NCBI GenBank assembly: GCA_019671135.1
Contig: JAHRHY010000014.1
Location: forward strand, 1,734,001-1,798,000
From: Linnemannia hyalina
Taxonomy: Eukaryota > Mortierellomycota > Mortierellomycetes > Mortierellales > Mortierellaceae
DNA length: 64,000 bases
Direction of reading: 5' to 3'
The notes under the pieces are model-generated. The model saw nothing but the letters and a program-made list of their open reading frames with translations, made no database searches and had not been told where the DNA came from. The translations under genes and the position numbers were made by a program. Shown here piece by piece: positions 55,075 through 64,000 of the stretch. Positions within the stretch are counted from its first letter, which is position 1, and each line of letters begins with the position of its first letter.

Positions 55075-57355
55075 TGGTGGATCCTAGTTTGGTGCCAATT
55101 TTACGCTGACGTACCCCTAGGCCGCATCCCGACCCGCGAGGCCATGACTGCCGTTCCTCCTCTCGAGTGCCTGAAACTGTTGCTGGATGTCCCGATTGAG
55201 AAGGCCACGCGCGACGACAGCGAGCTTGGGCATTTTTACAAGAACATCAAAGGGATGGGTTTTTATTGCCAAGTGCCGGTCGGGCCCGACAACGCCAATT
55301 CTCCTGATCCCAACGCCGATTCTCCTGATCCCAACGCCCCCGGCGATGCCAACGTTAACTTGGATCAAGACGGTCTTCATCATCCTTCAGCCGTATGCAA
55401 TCAACATTACCCAAACGCCAATACCCGATCAAGCGTGGGCCACCTTTTGGCAGCTCATTTCAATTTGCGTGAAGCCGTTTGTAATTTTCGACTACTGCAG
55501 CAAATGGTCCAGAATCCCGAAAAGTTTGCTGAATTAGATGACGAAACGCCGCGCACAAGTCCATGCCATTGTAAATCAGGAGCAGGAGCAGTAGTAGGAG
55601 CAGGAGCAGAGGAAGGTGTGACCAACGACAACAACGTCCATTCGTTTTACCAAGATTTGCACCTTCGAGTTCTCACGGCTGGATCGATCTCCATGAGAGC
55701 AATGCAGAGCAAGGAATTCAAATCATTGATGTCATTCTCCAATCCCGTTCTCGGTGTTCCAGGCGAGGATTCTTTGTGGAGCAGACTTGAGCAAAACAAT
55801 CGAAAAGACAAACTTGATCTAATGCAGTACCTCCGTCAACCAGATCTGTTTGGCTCTATTACATCCGATTCATGGACGGGTAATGGCGACAGGAAATTTC
55901 TTGCGGTGACCTACAATTACCTCACGCCACGTTTCACACTGGAAAAGGTCATCGTTGGAATGGAGGAAATAGACAAACCAAGCCAAAAGGCGGAAATTCT
56001 TCAGGAACTCCTTAGTAAGTGAGAAATAAGAACAGATTTACTAGGTCCATCCAAGTACAATCCTTTATGCTGGAAAATCTAGTAAAAGCAATGCTGTGAA
56101 AGTATCTACATAACATGTTCATTGAGGCACTACATTAACTTACTTCCATTTTTCTTTGTAATGTATTTCGAAGTAAGGTCGCTCCAACAGTGGAACCTTC
56201 ATGACAGAGTGGTCGCGGCAACTACTGACCAAGGATCCAATATAAAAAGGTGCATGGAGCTTTTTGGGAGGACATCGGAAGTTATTTGGTGCCATGTGCG
56301 TCTCACTGCATCCAGCTCACCATCAACAAGGCATGGAGGGACGGCAAAGCGGAGGCCCTCCTGAACAAGTGCAATAACGTCGCCAAGATCTTCAAGGGCA
56401 AGGGCGCTGTGTTATACCACCTCAAAACCCTACAGAAAGTCTGGCAAAAACCGCTTACGACACAGGTCAAAAACGACACCCGATGGAATTCTCAGTACGA
56501 GATGTTGAAACGGATTTTGGATCTCAGCATCTATATCAACATGACCGTCCGACATTTCAATCGCTGTCCCTCTGAACTACCGTCGCATATCAAACTTCAA
56601 CATATCAAGGAATGCGAGCTTTCACAGGTGGAGATCGACACACTCCGCGAGCTCAAGGATGTCATGGCACCAGTAGTTGAATTTACCGACAGCATCGGAT
56701 CATCCGCAATACCAACAACATCGCTTATTTACACGACTGTCAGGAACCTCCTTCCACCACTCCAGAATCTCAATACAAGAGTTGCCAAGGCTGTTCATGT
56801 CGCATTGGATCAGCATATCAAGAGGGCATGGAACCTCGATAACGACTCGCCAGCAATCGATGCCATCCTAATCTCAATGTACCTCAACCCCGCCATATTA
56901 CAAGACAGGATCTGGGACGAACCCAACGGCGATTCGACTCACAGGGCCAAGGCTGAAAGCCTTATCACCACCAAGATCGAGGAGGTCATGATGAAGAATA
57001 GGGAATGGTAAAGTCTGCCTAAGCGCAACTTGCGTGACGAAGCAGGCGCGAAGCTCGTCCAGTACAAAGGTGAGGTGATGGACTTTTCTGCCGAGTGCTC
57101 TCAGTTTCTCACTACGCCTCACCTTTTTTGGAAGCAGTTTTCTACTGTAGCGCCATTGCACGTCGGTATCTTTCCATTCAAGCAACATCGTGCGAATCCG
57201 AACGAGTGTTCAGCAGAGCTGGAAGTATCCTTTCTAAACGCAAAACCGCTCTTAGAACTCCTCACTTTCGCGACATTCTAGTTGCTCCGAGTTATTCTGC
57301 TGCTATAGATACTTTTCGATTAGAGATTCGGCATCTACCAGAAGCCATTGTTTAG
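54985..57355 (+). pseudogene. hAT-family transposase, frameshifted
   Basis: The first exon (54985 to about 56015) ends with SDSWTGNGDRKFLAVTYNY, the hAT RNase-H-like first catalytic Asp region, then a GTAAGT donor. The next part reads LQQWNLHDRVVAATTDQGSN and then jumps frame near 56,245 into DIGSYLVPCASHCIQLTINK, the insertion-domain motif. TRWNSQYEMLKRI follows, as is typical. A stop at 57009-57011 and another shift precede the C-terminal dimerisation domain, IARRYLSIQATSCESERVFS and KRKTALRTPHF, ending at TAG 57353-57355. At least two frame changes are not explained by splice sites, so the enzyme is probably dead. hAT transposases cut and paste DNA. Confidence 0.8.
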
Positions 57356-57449
57356 TCTAGTATTATTTTTTCTTTTATTTTCGATTACATTTGTTAACAA
57401 AGATTGAAGTGAAATCTACAGTATACACTTATCAGGATGGTTCTTGCTT

Positions 57450-57553
57450 AGTGTTTCTCAAGAACATAGTGCATTCGCATTCGCATTCGCATTCGCATCA
57501 TGTAAAATTAATGGAAACCCCTTTATTCGCATTCGCATTTGAGAAACACTATT
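57450..57553. repeat. Short inverted repeat enclosing (GCATTC)n
   Basis: AGTGTTTCTCAA near 57450-57461 and its complement TTGAGAAACACT near 57538-57550 flank a (GCATTC) hexamer array (57471-57498) and a second short one. Confidence 0.65.
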
Positions 57554-57777
57554 CTTGCTCATCATTAGGTGCAGGTCCGTTGGCGAGTGCCGTTCTATCT
57601 GCACTAATAAGCCTGTTCGCGGTGCGAATAGTTTATAAGTTACGAAGTGCGTAAGGTAGTGCTGTGACCGACATGGTGAGCGACCGATTATTTTGACCAT
57701 CGCTTTACATGGGATTAGTGCAGAAAAAATATACTACCCCTTAAATTTTCACGCTCGCTCACATCTGAAGAAGTACA

Positions 57778-57910
57778 GTAAGGGTGTGTGAGTGTGGGTG
57801 TAAGTTGAGTGAGTGAGTGAGTGAGTGAGTGAGTGAGTGAGTGTGGGTGTGAATGTGGGTGTGAATGTGAAAGTGAGTATGTGTGAGTGTGTGAATATGT
57901 GTGAGGGGGG
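57778..57910. repeat. (GTGA)n/(GTGTGG) microsatellite
   Basis: About ten perfect GTGA units sit in the middle, flanked by GTGTGAGTGTGGGTGT-type sequence on both sides. Confidence 0.85.
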
Positions 57911-58598
57911 AAAGAAAGGGACAAAGATAAACGGCTACATTTCAATGGGCCATGGTGGAGACATTGTTGCAAAAAGATGTGGTGGCTAGGCTGTGGCGGC
58001 GATGCCTTAGATTAGCAGTCATACTCTTTAGTAGACATAGCATTAGTAGTGCGCCCAGCCCTCTTGTCTGCTCTTTGTGCTTTTACACATCACTTGGACG
58101 AGAGCAGTATTGACAAGAGTTTCGCTGGCGCGCTGCAGTGTATCGTTTCGTATGACTCTTTAGAACGCTATTATCACTATCCCCGACTATCAACCCCCTC
58201 TCAACCTACAACCCCTCCCCCCCCGTACCAATTGAGGACTTAACAGCGGTCCTACAACTCTGGCCTTCGACCCTCTCCCCTGAGTAACAACATGTTATAT
58301 TTTCACTAGAGGGAGGTTGATTAAACTGAAAGAAACCTGTATATTTAGAACTCGCTCTCTATTGGTCAAACCTTCTTTGACCTGATGTCCCGATTTCTTT
58401 GACCTGATGTGGGTGTGACAAAAAAGAGAATTGACCTGTTCTTTCAGTTTCTAAGCCACCACTTGACCTGTTATCGACCAAATGTTCCTGTTCTCACATC
58501 AGCCCAGACCTCTGCCTACGATATTCGCGATCTCAAGATTTAATCTTGTGTTACCATGCCCCCCTCGATTTTTTTTTGGTGCTACTGTAGTCGATCTA

Positions 58599-58863
58599 GA
58601 CCATCTTTTGATTTTTTTCTTTTTCTCCAGCCATTGGTCCTCTCGCCATCCTTGTTCCCGTTCATGCAGGAAGTATACCGCGGAAAAAAAGAACAACGAA
58701 CCGTCCTGAAAATGATCTGGACCATCTTTTGATTTTTTCTTTCTCTCCAGCCATTGGACCTCTCGCCATCATTGTTCCTGTTCACAATCACCATGTACCA
58801 ATTGACCATGCAGGAAGTATACCGCGGAAAAAAAGAACGACGAACCGTCCTGAAAATGATCTG
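58599..58863. repeat. Tandem duplication, units of 121 and 144 bp
   Basis: Unit 1 58599-58719 and unit 2 58720-58863 share GACCATCTTTTGATTTTTT, CTCCAGCCATTGG, CTCTCGCCATC, GCAGGAAGTATACCGCGG and CGAACCGTCCTGAAAATGAT. A third partial start follows at 58864. Unit 2 has a 23-bp insertion (CACAATCACCATGTACCAATT and neighbours). Confidence 0.8.
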
Positions 58864-59783
58864 GACCATCTTTTCTCCCCTCTCTGGTCATCTTTGGTCT
58901 TTTTACTTTGCTCGTAAGCCACAACCATGACCATGGTGCGTGACCTTCGACCATGCAAGAATTATTGCCGCGGACAAACGCTCGAAAAAAACTTGGCAAA
59001 GGTCAAAGACCCCCACTGTGGAGAAACCTCTTCTTTGAATACACAGTCAAGTTTATTTTGATCAGATTCACCGTACTCTAACTTCGCCTCTACCAGCTTA
59101 CCTCCCTTGGACTGCCATGATAGCCAGCAGCCACCTCTCTCTCCCAAAACTAAATTTAGTCTTTGCAGTTGCCCTCGTAATCTAGAACCGACACTGGGTC
59201 TGTCAGTATCAAGAAACCGCGTTGTATGGCATACATACATACATACAGTTCAGTACGCCTTCTCTAAATCTCCTCCAAATATAATATAAAAAAAAATCCG
59301 CATACATTTCGCATTACGTACTCTCTCGCAAGGGTGCAGCTCAGCAAAATCACATACCAATTTTTCTTTCAAAAAAAAAAAATTAATCTCTGGCCATTAA
59401 TCCTCCCATTTTTCTTATTCACGACCACCACCATGATCATCACCCATGCAGGAGCCATGCGGAGTAGAAATCTCGGATGCACTTTGGCAACGATCTGGAC
59501 TCAAATTTTCTCTTTATCTTTGGACACGAAGCCACACCGAGGAGAAACCTTGGATGCACTTTGGCAACTATCTAGACCGAGGCTGCCACTTTCTCTCCGG
59601 CTTCTTCGTCCCTCAAAGGTTTCCAAAAATATTTAAAGACGTGACATTCCCCCTTCATCTACTTCCTCACAATCTTCAAAGCTTCCTTTTACATCATCAC
59701 CCAGCGACACCTACCAAAACCTCCTGTATCAATTTCCATCAAGTCAACTTCTTCACCAAACAATCAAAAAAAAAAAAAACGCC

Positions 59784-61093
59784 ATGGGCTTTTGGGACAT
59801 TATCTCTGACGCATTCTCCCGCGACGGCTCCGTCACCTGCATCCTTGAAAAGATCCCGGTCGTAGGGTATGGCGTGGCTACCGTCCAAGCCATCACCGGC
59901 AACCCCGACCACGCCAAGCGCGCCCTTGCTACCAGCACCAACAGCCTCATCACTACTGCGGGCGCGGTCGGTGGCTTTGTTGTTGGCGGGCCTTTGGGGG
60001 CCGTCGCAGGTGGTGCTTTGGCCTCTCAAGTGGGCATGGTCACTGAGTTTGGCATCAGCAAAACCATAGACGACGACAAGGTCAAGGGCGACGTCGGCGC
60101 ACTATCCATCAAGAGAGCTCTCGTGGACGCGGCTATCGGTGGTGCAACTGGACTGATCGGAGGCGGGGCTGGCGTGAGTAGTGAGTTAAAATGTAGGGGG
60201 AAAACTGAAGACGAGAAAGAAGATGGTCGTTGACCCGTTTATTGAGCACACTAATTTATAGAGAATTCTTCGTCAAATAAAAACTAACCCTGTATTTCGC
60301 CAAGGGCAGGCAAGACTGTGGGCAAGATCGCGATCGATGCCTCGACGCAAGCGGCGAGAAATATGGCCATAAAATCGGTGGCGAATGCCATTGCCAGCAA
60401 TACAGGAAAGGAGGCAGGAAAGGCCCGTCACTGCTGCAAGTGTGTCGGTAATGGCGCAGAGCGCCGAAAAGTATGTTTCTTTCTTTCCTCCCTTCCTTTT
60501 TTTTGTATGGCGTTTTTGAGTTGTCTCTGAGTAATTCAGATAACATAACTAATGTGTGTTTTTCTGTAAATGACCTTAAACAGAGCTATAGCCAATAACG
60601 GGGATAATGATCCCAAACCCAAGAAAGAGAAGATCAGAGTGGTTACCATTGCCCAGGAGTGCGTGGCAAGGCAAGTGAACCTTGCGTGCAAAAAGTTCGC
60701 AAAGGATGTTCCCCTGCAGGCCATCGTTGACGCCTATGACCAGTTCGCTCTTTACTGGGATACCTTTGTCGTTGTGGGCAAGCCTTGGTACGAGGCAAAC
60801 ATTGTGTTGAGAGTCAAATCGCGGCGTTCGAAACGAAAAAAGACTTCCTACCGGGACAAGACGGGTAATGGACGAGGGTCGAGAGATAGACAAAGGCGGT
60901 CATTCATCTGTACGAGCAACACCTGCCAGTCGACTCATTTCAGCAAAAGATTGTTGATATGTATGTTAACAACCAACCAGTTGGGGAAAGGTATATTCTG
61001 GAAAAGGTCATGGCGAACGCTTGGGCGATCAACTTGCAGGTCGAACAACTTCGAGTATTGATGCATGATGACTTTATGGAGAGGGAGTTTTAA
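59784..61093 (+). pseudogene. Glycine-zipper-like protein gene with damaged 3' end, cargo of the 7.1-kb element
   Basis: Exons 59784-60180 and 60310-about 60439, then about 60584 onward, can be joined in frame. The N-terminus (GFWDIISDAFSRDGS) is followed by a Gly/Ala-rich membrane-compatible stretch: AGAVGGFVVGGPLGAVAGGALASQVG and IGGATGLIGGGAG. Later come HCCK, KIRVVTIAQECVARQVNLACKKFA and DQFALYWDTF. The frame then breaks near 60,808. The continuation (ESQIAAFETKKDFLPGQ) meets two stops before resuming as QKIVDMYVNNQPVGERYILE and MANAWAINLQVEQLRVL, ending at TAA 61091-61093. The function is unknown. Gly-zipper segments occur in pore-forming and membrane-inserting proteins, but nothing here proves such a role. 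Codon use of the first exon is C-rich like host genes, which suggests a captured host gene. Confidence 0.5.
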
Positions 61094-61178
61094 CTCGTCA
61101 CCACCGCCCCCGTCACCACACGGCGTGTCTTGTATCTGACTTTAGTCTCTCTGCACTACCTTTCTACCCTTTCTTTCT

Positions 61179-61674
61179 AGCGGCCCCTTCATGTGCAGAG
61201 GATATAAAAAGGCATATAAAAAATATCCAAAGTCCAAGGAACGGAGTGTTGACTTCCATAACTGGCATATCTCTTCATAGTGGGCAACAGAACACAGAAT
61301 AAAATAGCAATAGACAGCACAAGAATTTTTAAAATGTAATCTCTCCCCTGTATTTCACGACAAAGATACAGTTGAGAATACAAGTGCTTTAGATGACCAC
61401 ATACAAGAACTACTCAGGCGAATCTTGCAGTGATGGGTACAGTTTAATAGTAGATGAACACATTCAAGATATTGGTGAGCGAAAAATAAGAAGACTTTGT
61501 TGTTTGGAGAATGTAGTTGTGTTTAGTAGGATAATCGCGCAAGGAATGTTACAGTGGTTGTTTTAAATGGTTGATATCATACATACACTCTCCTCTAATG
61601 GACGCGGTGGATATCGTCAAGATCTGCAGAGATGTAACAAACACCATATGATAATTTGGACTTGAAAGGCCTCC
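61179..61674 (-). repeat. Right inverted arm of 7.1-kb element
   Basis: Reverse complement of the left arm, with scattered substitutions and small indels. It ends next to the 3' side of the CCCH/module gene (stop at 61798). Confidence 0.85.
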
Positions 61675-61797
61675 TAGGTGGAAGTGTCGAAGACATGTTA
61701 CATTTTTAAAAAGTTCATGCTATATATACAACCACAAATGCCAACTGTTGACAATTGGATAGTTTTTAAAATATCTACTCTTCATCTGTCTCAACAA

Positions 61798-63816
61798 CTA
61801 CCAAAACTTTACATCTGGAGAGTACAATTTAGGCAATTCCTCGATCGTGAACCCCATGGCAATTAACTTCTGCTTTTGTTTGTTGTTGGTAAATTTGTCT
61901 CGACTATAGTTACTGTCACCGTTTGCAGGTATCTTATACAGCAGTCCAACAATAATGTCCTCTTCGTACCTCTTGAGCAGATGACATCCGTCGAAAAGGT
62001 AGTTGGTTGCATATTCATGCTTCTTGTCAAACGAACATGTTGTCCATTTAATTTCGTCTTTATCTATGACGATTATACCCGAGGAGCTTTTATCTTTAGG
62101 GTACCTTTTCCACATAACATCCTCAGCATCTTTATCATCCTCAGCATCTTTATCATCTTCAGCATCGTTATCACCCTCAGCATCTTTGTCATCCTCAGCA
62201 TCGTTATCACCCTCAGCATCTTTGTCATCTTCAGCATCTTTATCACCCACCGCATCTTTGTCATCCTCAGCATCTTTATCGCCCTCAGCATCTTTATCAT
62301 CCTCACATGTGCTCTCATCTTTCTGTGGCAAGCTTTGCTTATGCTCATGCGGTTTAAATCCCATAGCAAACAACTTCTCTTTTTCCTTCTGGCTAAGAGA
62401 ATGACATTCTACATTCTCTGCAGCAATATGGTCATCAGTCATCAAGCCGATTACAGTGTCTTTTTTGCGCATCTTGAGAATGTGCATTCCATTTACAAGT
62501 ACATTCTCGGAATATTCCAAGTACTTGTTAAGTTTTTTCCATATCACCTTGGATTTATCTGTTGGTCCTTCTACTGGTACTTCTTCTTCTACTTCGATCT
62601 CCTCGTTGAAAAGCGTCTTTCTCTCTTCATCAGACAATGGTTGAAGTTTCATCTTGCTAAGCATGGAGCGTTCCAAGATATCCAACTCTGGAACATCACC
62701 GACACCGCGCAGAGCATCAAGCGTAAACAGGCCAACGTATGTATTCTTTCCAGATAGCCTGACAATGTACTTGCCATTCATCGTAAACTTAGTTGCATAC
62801 TCAAGCATGTCGTTATTAGGATGAATCATCCATCCTCTGTCCTTCGCACGTGCTATGTCTTTCTCTGATCTAATGTTATGCACCGTTGTGGCCAGTGCAA
62901 ATGTATGTTCATCTTTTCCATCCTTAGAAACGTCTACATTAGAAGATGGCTCTGCATTTTTGGGCATCTTTGAAGGCCTTTTCTTTCGAAGAGTCTTCTT
63001 CTTATCATCAGCAGAAGACTCTTCTATTTTTTCTACATCTGCAGGAGTTGCCTCTTGGAGTCCCATCTTTTGTAATATACGTGCCTCTTTTTCAGATATT
63101 TCCGGTACAGGAAGATTTTTGCCCATGAGCTCAGGTGGACACAATACAATGTAGAGATCCTTTTCCTTCAGCTTAATAATGTACTTGCCATTTACAGTAA
63201 AGTTCTTTGCATACAGAAAAGCTGGATTAGTTGCATAACGCATCCATATGCCTGTATTAGCGAGTGGTACATTTTTCTTGGACGTTATGTCAACTACCTT
63301 TGGACTCAACGGAAAGGAGACGGCAATTTTATCTTCTTCATCATCATCGTCGGACGGCTCTTCATCCTCGGAAGTCATATCGTCATCAGATGATACAAAC
63401 TTAGAAGTATGTGTCTTCTTTAAAGCCTTGGAAGACTTGGGACGCGTAACGACAGGTGCATTCTTGTTACCACGTTTTATATGACCTCTATCTTGATCTT
63501 GATGACGCCCACAGTATGTTTGACCAATTTTGGCTACACTACCACAATTAGCGCCCTTAATGGTTGTGCCTTGACACTTGCGCGCAGGATCGTGGACATA
63601 ACAATGCATGCCTTCATCGTCAACTTCCTTCATGCATTTACGCTTGGACTTGACGCACTTTGCTCCACAAAAGTAGTATCTCTCCACTTCCTTATCCCCA
63701 TCAAGCGCCTTAAAAATCTTATTTGCATCTTTCTTGGTAAACTCCACTCCCTTCTTAGAAGAAAATGTCTCGAAGGCCTTGGTGATGAGCTCGATTGTAA
63801 GCTGAACGTACTGCAT
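61798..63816 (-). CDS. Intronless protein with CCCH-like clusters and four copies of a ~65-residue module; possible viral origin
   Basis: A single open frame of 672 codons. Residues 54-75 and 81-105 form two Cys/His clusters, C-x6-C-x10-C-x2-H and C-x9-C-x10-C-x2-H. This spacing is found in many large-DNA-virus and some cellular zinc-binding proteins. Residues 150-165 are very acidic. Four copies of a module follow at about 190-254, 329-392, 425-487 and 590-656. Each copy has W at the start, EYA/LYA, N-G-K/M-Y/H-I, a basic L-K/R word, a V/I-G-L strand and a closing K-L/M-x-x-M-G/K-F/L. A hexapeptide minisatellite (EDDKDA, EGDKDA) sits at about 505-565. No intron, signal peptide or membrane segment was seen. 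The sequence looks more AT-rich in third positions than the host genes. Origin in an endogenised giant virus is inference; the module itself was not recognised. Confidence 0.7.
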   Translation of the reverse strand: MQYVQLTIELITKAFETFSSKKGVEFTKKDANKIFKALDGDKEVERYYFCGAKCVKSKRKCMKEVDDEGMHCYVHDPARKCQGTTIKGANCGSVAKIGQTYCGRHQDQDRGHIKRGNKNAPVVTRPKSSKALKKTHTSKFVSSDDDMTSEDEEPSDDDDEEDKIAVSFPLSPKVVDITSKKNVPLANTGIWMRYATNPAFLYAKNFTVNGKYIIKLKEKDLYIVLCPPELMGKNLPVPEISEKEARILQKMGLQEATPADVEKIEESSADDKKKTLRKKRPSKMPKNAEPSSNVDVSKDGKDEHTFALATTVHNIRSEKDIARAKDRGWMIHPNNDMLEYATKFTMNGKYIVRLSGKNTYVGLFTLDALRGVGDVPELDILERSMLSKMKLQPLSDEERKTLFNEEIEVEEEVPVEGPTDKSKVIWKKLNKYLEYSENVLVNGMHILKMRKKDTVIGLMTDDHIAAENVECHSLSQKEKEKLFAMGFKPHEHKQSLPQKDESTCEDDKDAEGDKDAEDDKDAVGDKDAEDDKDAEGDNDAEDDKDAEGDNDAEDDKDAEDDKDAEDVMWKRYPKDKSSSGIIVIDKDEIKWTTCSFDKKHEYATNYLFDGCHLLKRYEEDIIVGLLYKIPANGDSNYSRDKFTNNKQKQKLIAMGFTIEELPKLYSPDVKFW
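62122..62304 (-). repeat. 18-bp minisatellite encoding (E-D/G-D-K/N-D-A)n
   Basis: About ten in-frame 18-bp units inside the preceding gene. Changes are mostly D/G and K/N swaps that preserve acidity and frame. Confidence 0.85.
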
Positions 63817-64000
63817 GTTTTTGGATATGAACGATATAGATTGTACTTGTGGTATGGTGGGTGTGAATGACTTTTCAGTTTATGTGTGGTAGATTGCAGC
63901 TGCTTAGTACACTGATATAAAGAATTGCAATAAAAGATGGTTGTATAGGTATGGATGGTTGTATAGATATGGATAATGGTTGGTTGGTTACTAGATAAGA
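63817..64000. other. 5' flank of the intronless gene
   Basis: AT-rich sequence with GATGGTTGTATAG-type short repeats near the window end. No gene was seen. Confidence 0.5.

Larger units (their letters stand above)
57356..59783. other. Element interior without supported gene
   Basis: Holds an imperfect inverted repeat with hexamers (57450-57553), a GTGA/GTGT array, a tandem duplication (58599-58863) and the C/T-rich leader of the next gene. Several low-complexity frames exist but none is supported. Confidence 0.45.
54579..61674. mobile_element. 7.1-kb long-terminal-inverted-repeat element with hAT transposase remnant and cargo
   Basis: About 496 bp at 54579-55074 reappear as the reverse complement at 61179-61674. 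Outer ends read GGAGGCCTTTCARGTCCAA inward, and inner ends both stop at ATGAAGGGGCCGCT. Inside are a broken hAT transposase gene, repeats, and a glycine-zipper-like gene. hAT elements normally have short terminal repeats and 8-bp target duplications. No matching 8-bp flanks were seen here, so the long arms may belong to another element or to a composite unit. The arms are clearly diverged by substitutions and small indels, so the insertion is not recent. Confidence 0.75.

Noticed and set aside
54579..61674. 8-bp target-site duplication flanking the long-TIR unit
   Set aside because: The bases outside the two ends (CTCTTTGG side and CTAGGTGG side) do not match, so no duplication is claimed.

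Overview
The window is nuclear DNA of a fungus, most likely an early-diverging filamentous one of the Mortierellaceae/Mucoromycota kind. This is inferred from content. Genes carry short GT-AG introns. The housekeeping set is eukaryotic: a TM9 protein, fibrillarin, mitochondrial pyruvate carrier, an ABCC transporter, an Ldb1-type co-regulator, a mitochondrial RNase II and a zinc alcohol dehydrogenase. There is also a soluble-type adenylyl cyclase, a kinase-ankyrin fusion, long CAA/CAG-encoded glutamine tracts and a TnpB/Fanzor-like relic. No organism name can be read from the sequence itself, and no rRNA or convincing tRNA was seen.

Layout. Positions 1-46,700 are mostly gene-dense host sequence. 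In order they hold the 5' exon of a TM9SF protein (-), an eight-exon soluble adenylyl cyclase (-), fibrillarin (+), an ABCC transporter (-), pyruvate carrier MPC1 (+) with a 4-nt microexon, a small Ser-rich protein (+), a coiled-coil protein (+), a kinase/ankyrin protein (-) and an Ldb1/SEUSS-like co-regulator (-). Next comes a broken TnpB/Fanzor-like gene (35.3-37.7 kb) and a patch of gene relics and repeats, followed by a mitochondrial DSS1/CYT-4-like exoribonuclease (+) and an ACS-family MFS transporter (+). Long intergenic stretches are purine/pyrimidine-rich with many microsatellites.

Positions 46.9-61.7 kb are a mobile-element compartment. They hold a decayed LINE, a 168-bp foldback element, a 62-bp tandem triplication in front of an intact formaldehyde/alcohol dehydrogenase gene, and a 1.07-kb element made almost entirely of two long inverted arms that starts 18 bp after that gene's stop. 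A smaller inverted repeat and the 3' exon of an orphaned gene follow. Last is a 7.1-kb unit bounded by inverted repeats of about 496 bp each, which encloses a broken hAT transposase and a glycine-zipper-like cargo gene with a damaged 3' end.

Positions 61.8-63.8 kb hold an intronless 672-codon gene (-), apparently more AT-rich than the host genes. Its product has two CCCH-like Cys/His clusters, four copies of a module of about 65 residues not recognised here, and a hexapeptide minisatellite. An origin in an endogenised large DNA virus is possible but unproven.

Exon coordinates were deduced by hand from splice signals and reading-frame continuity. Function calls rest on recognised motifs, not on database searches.
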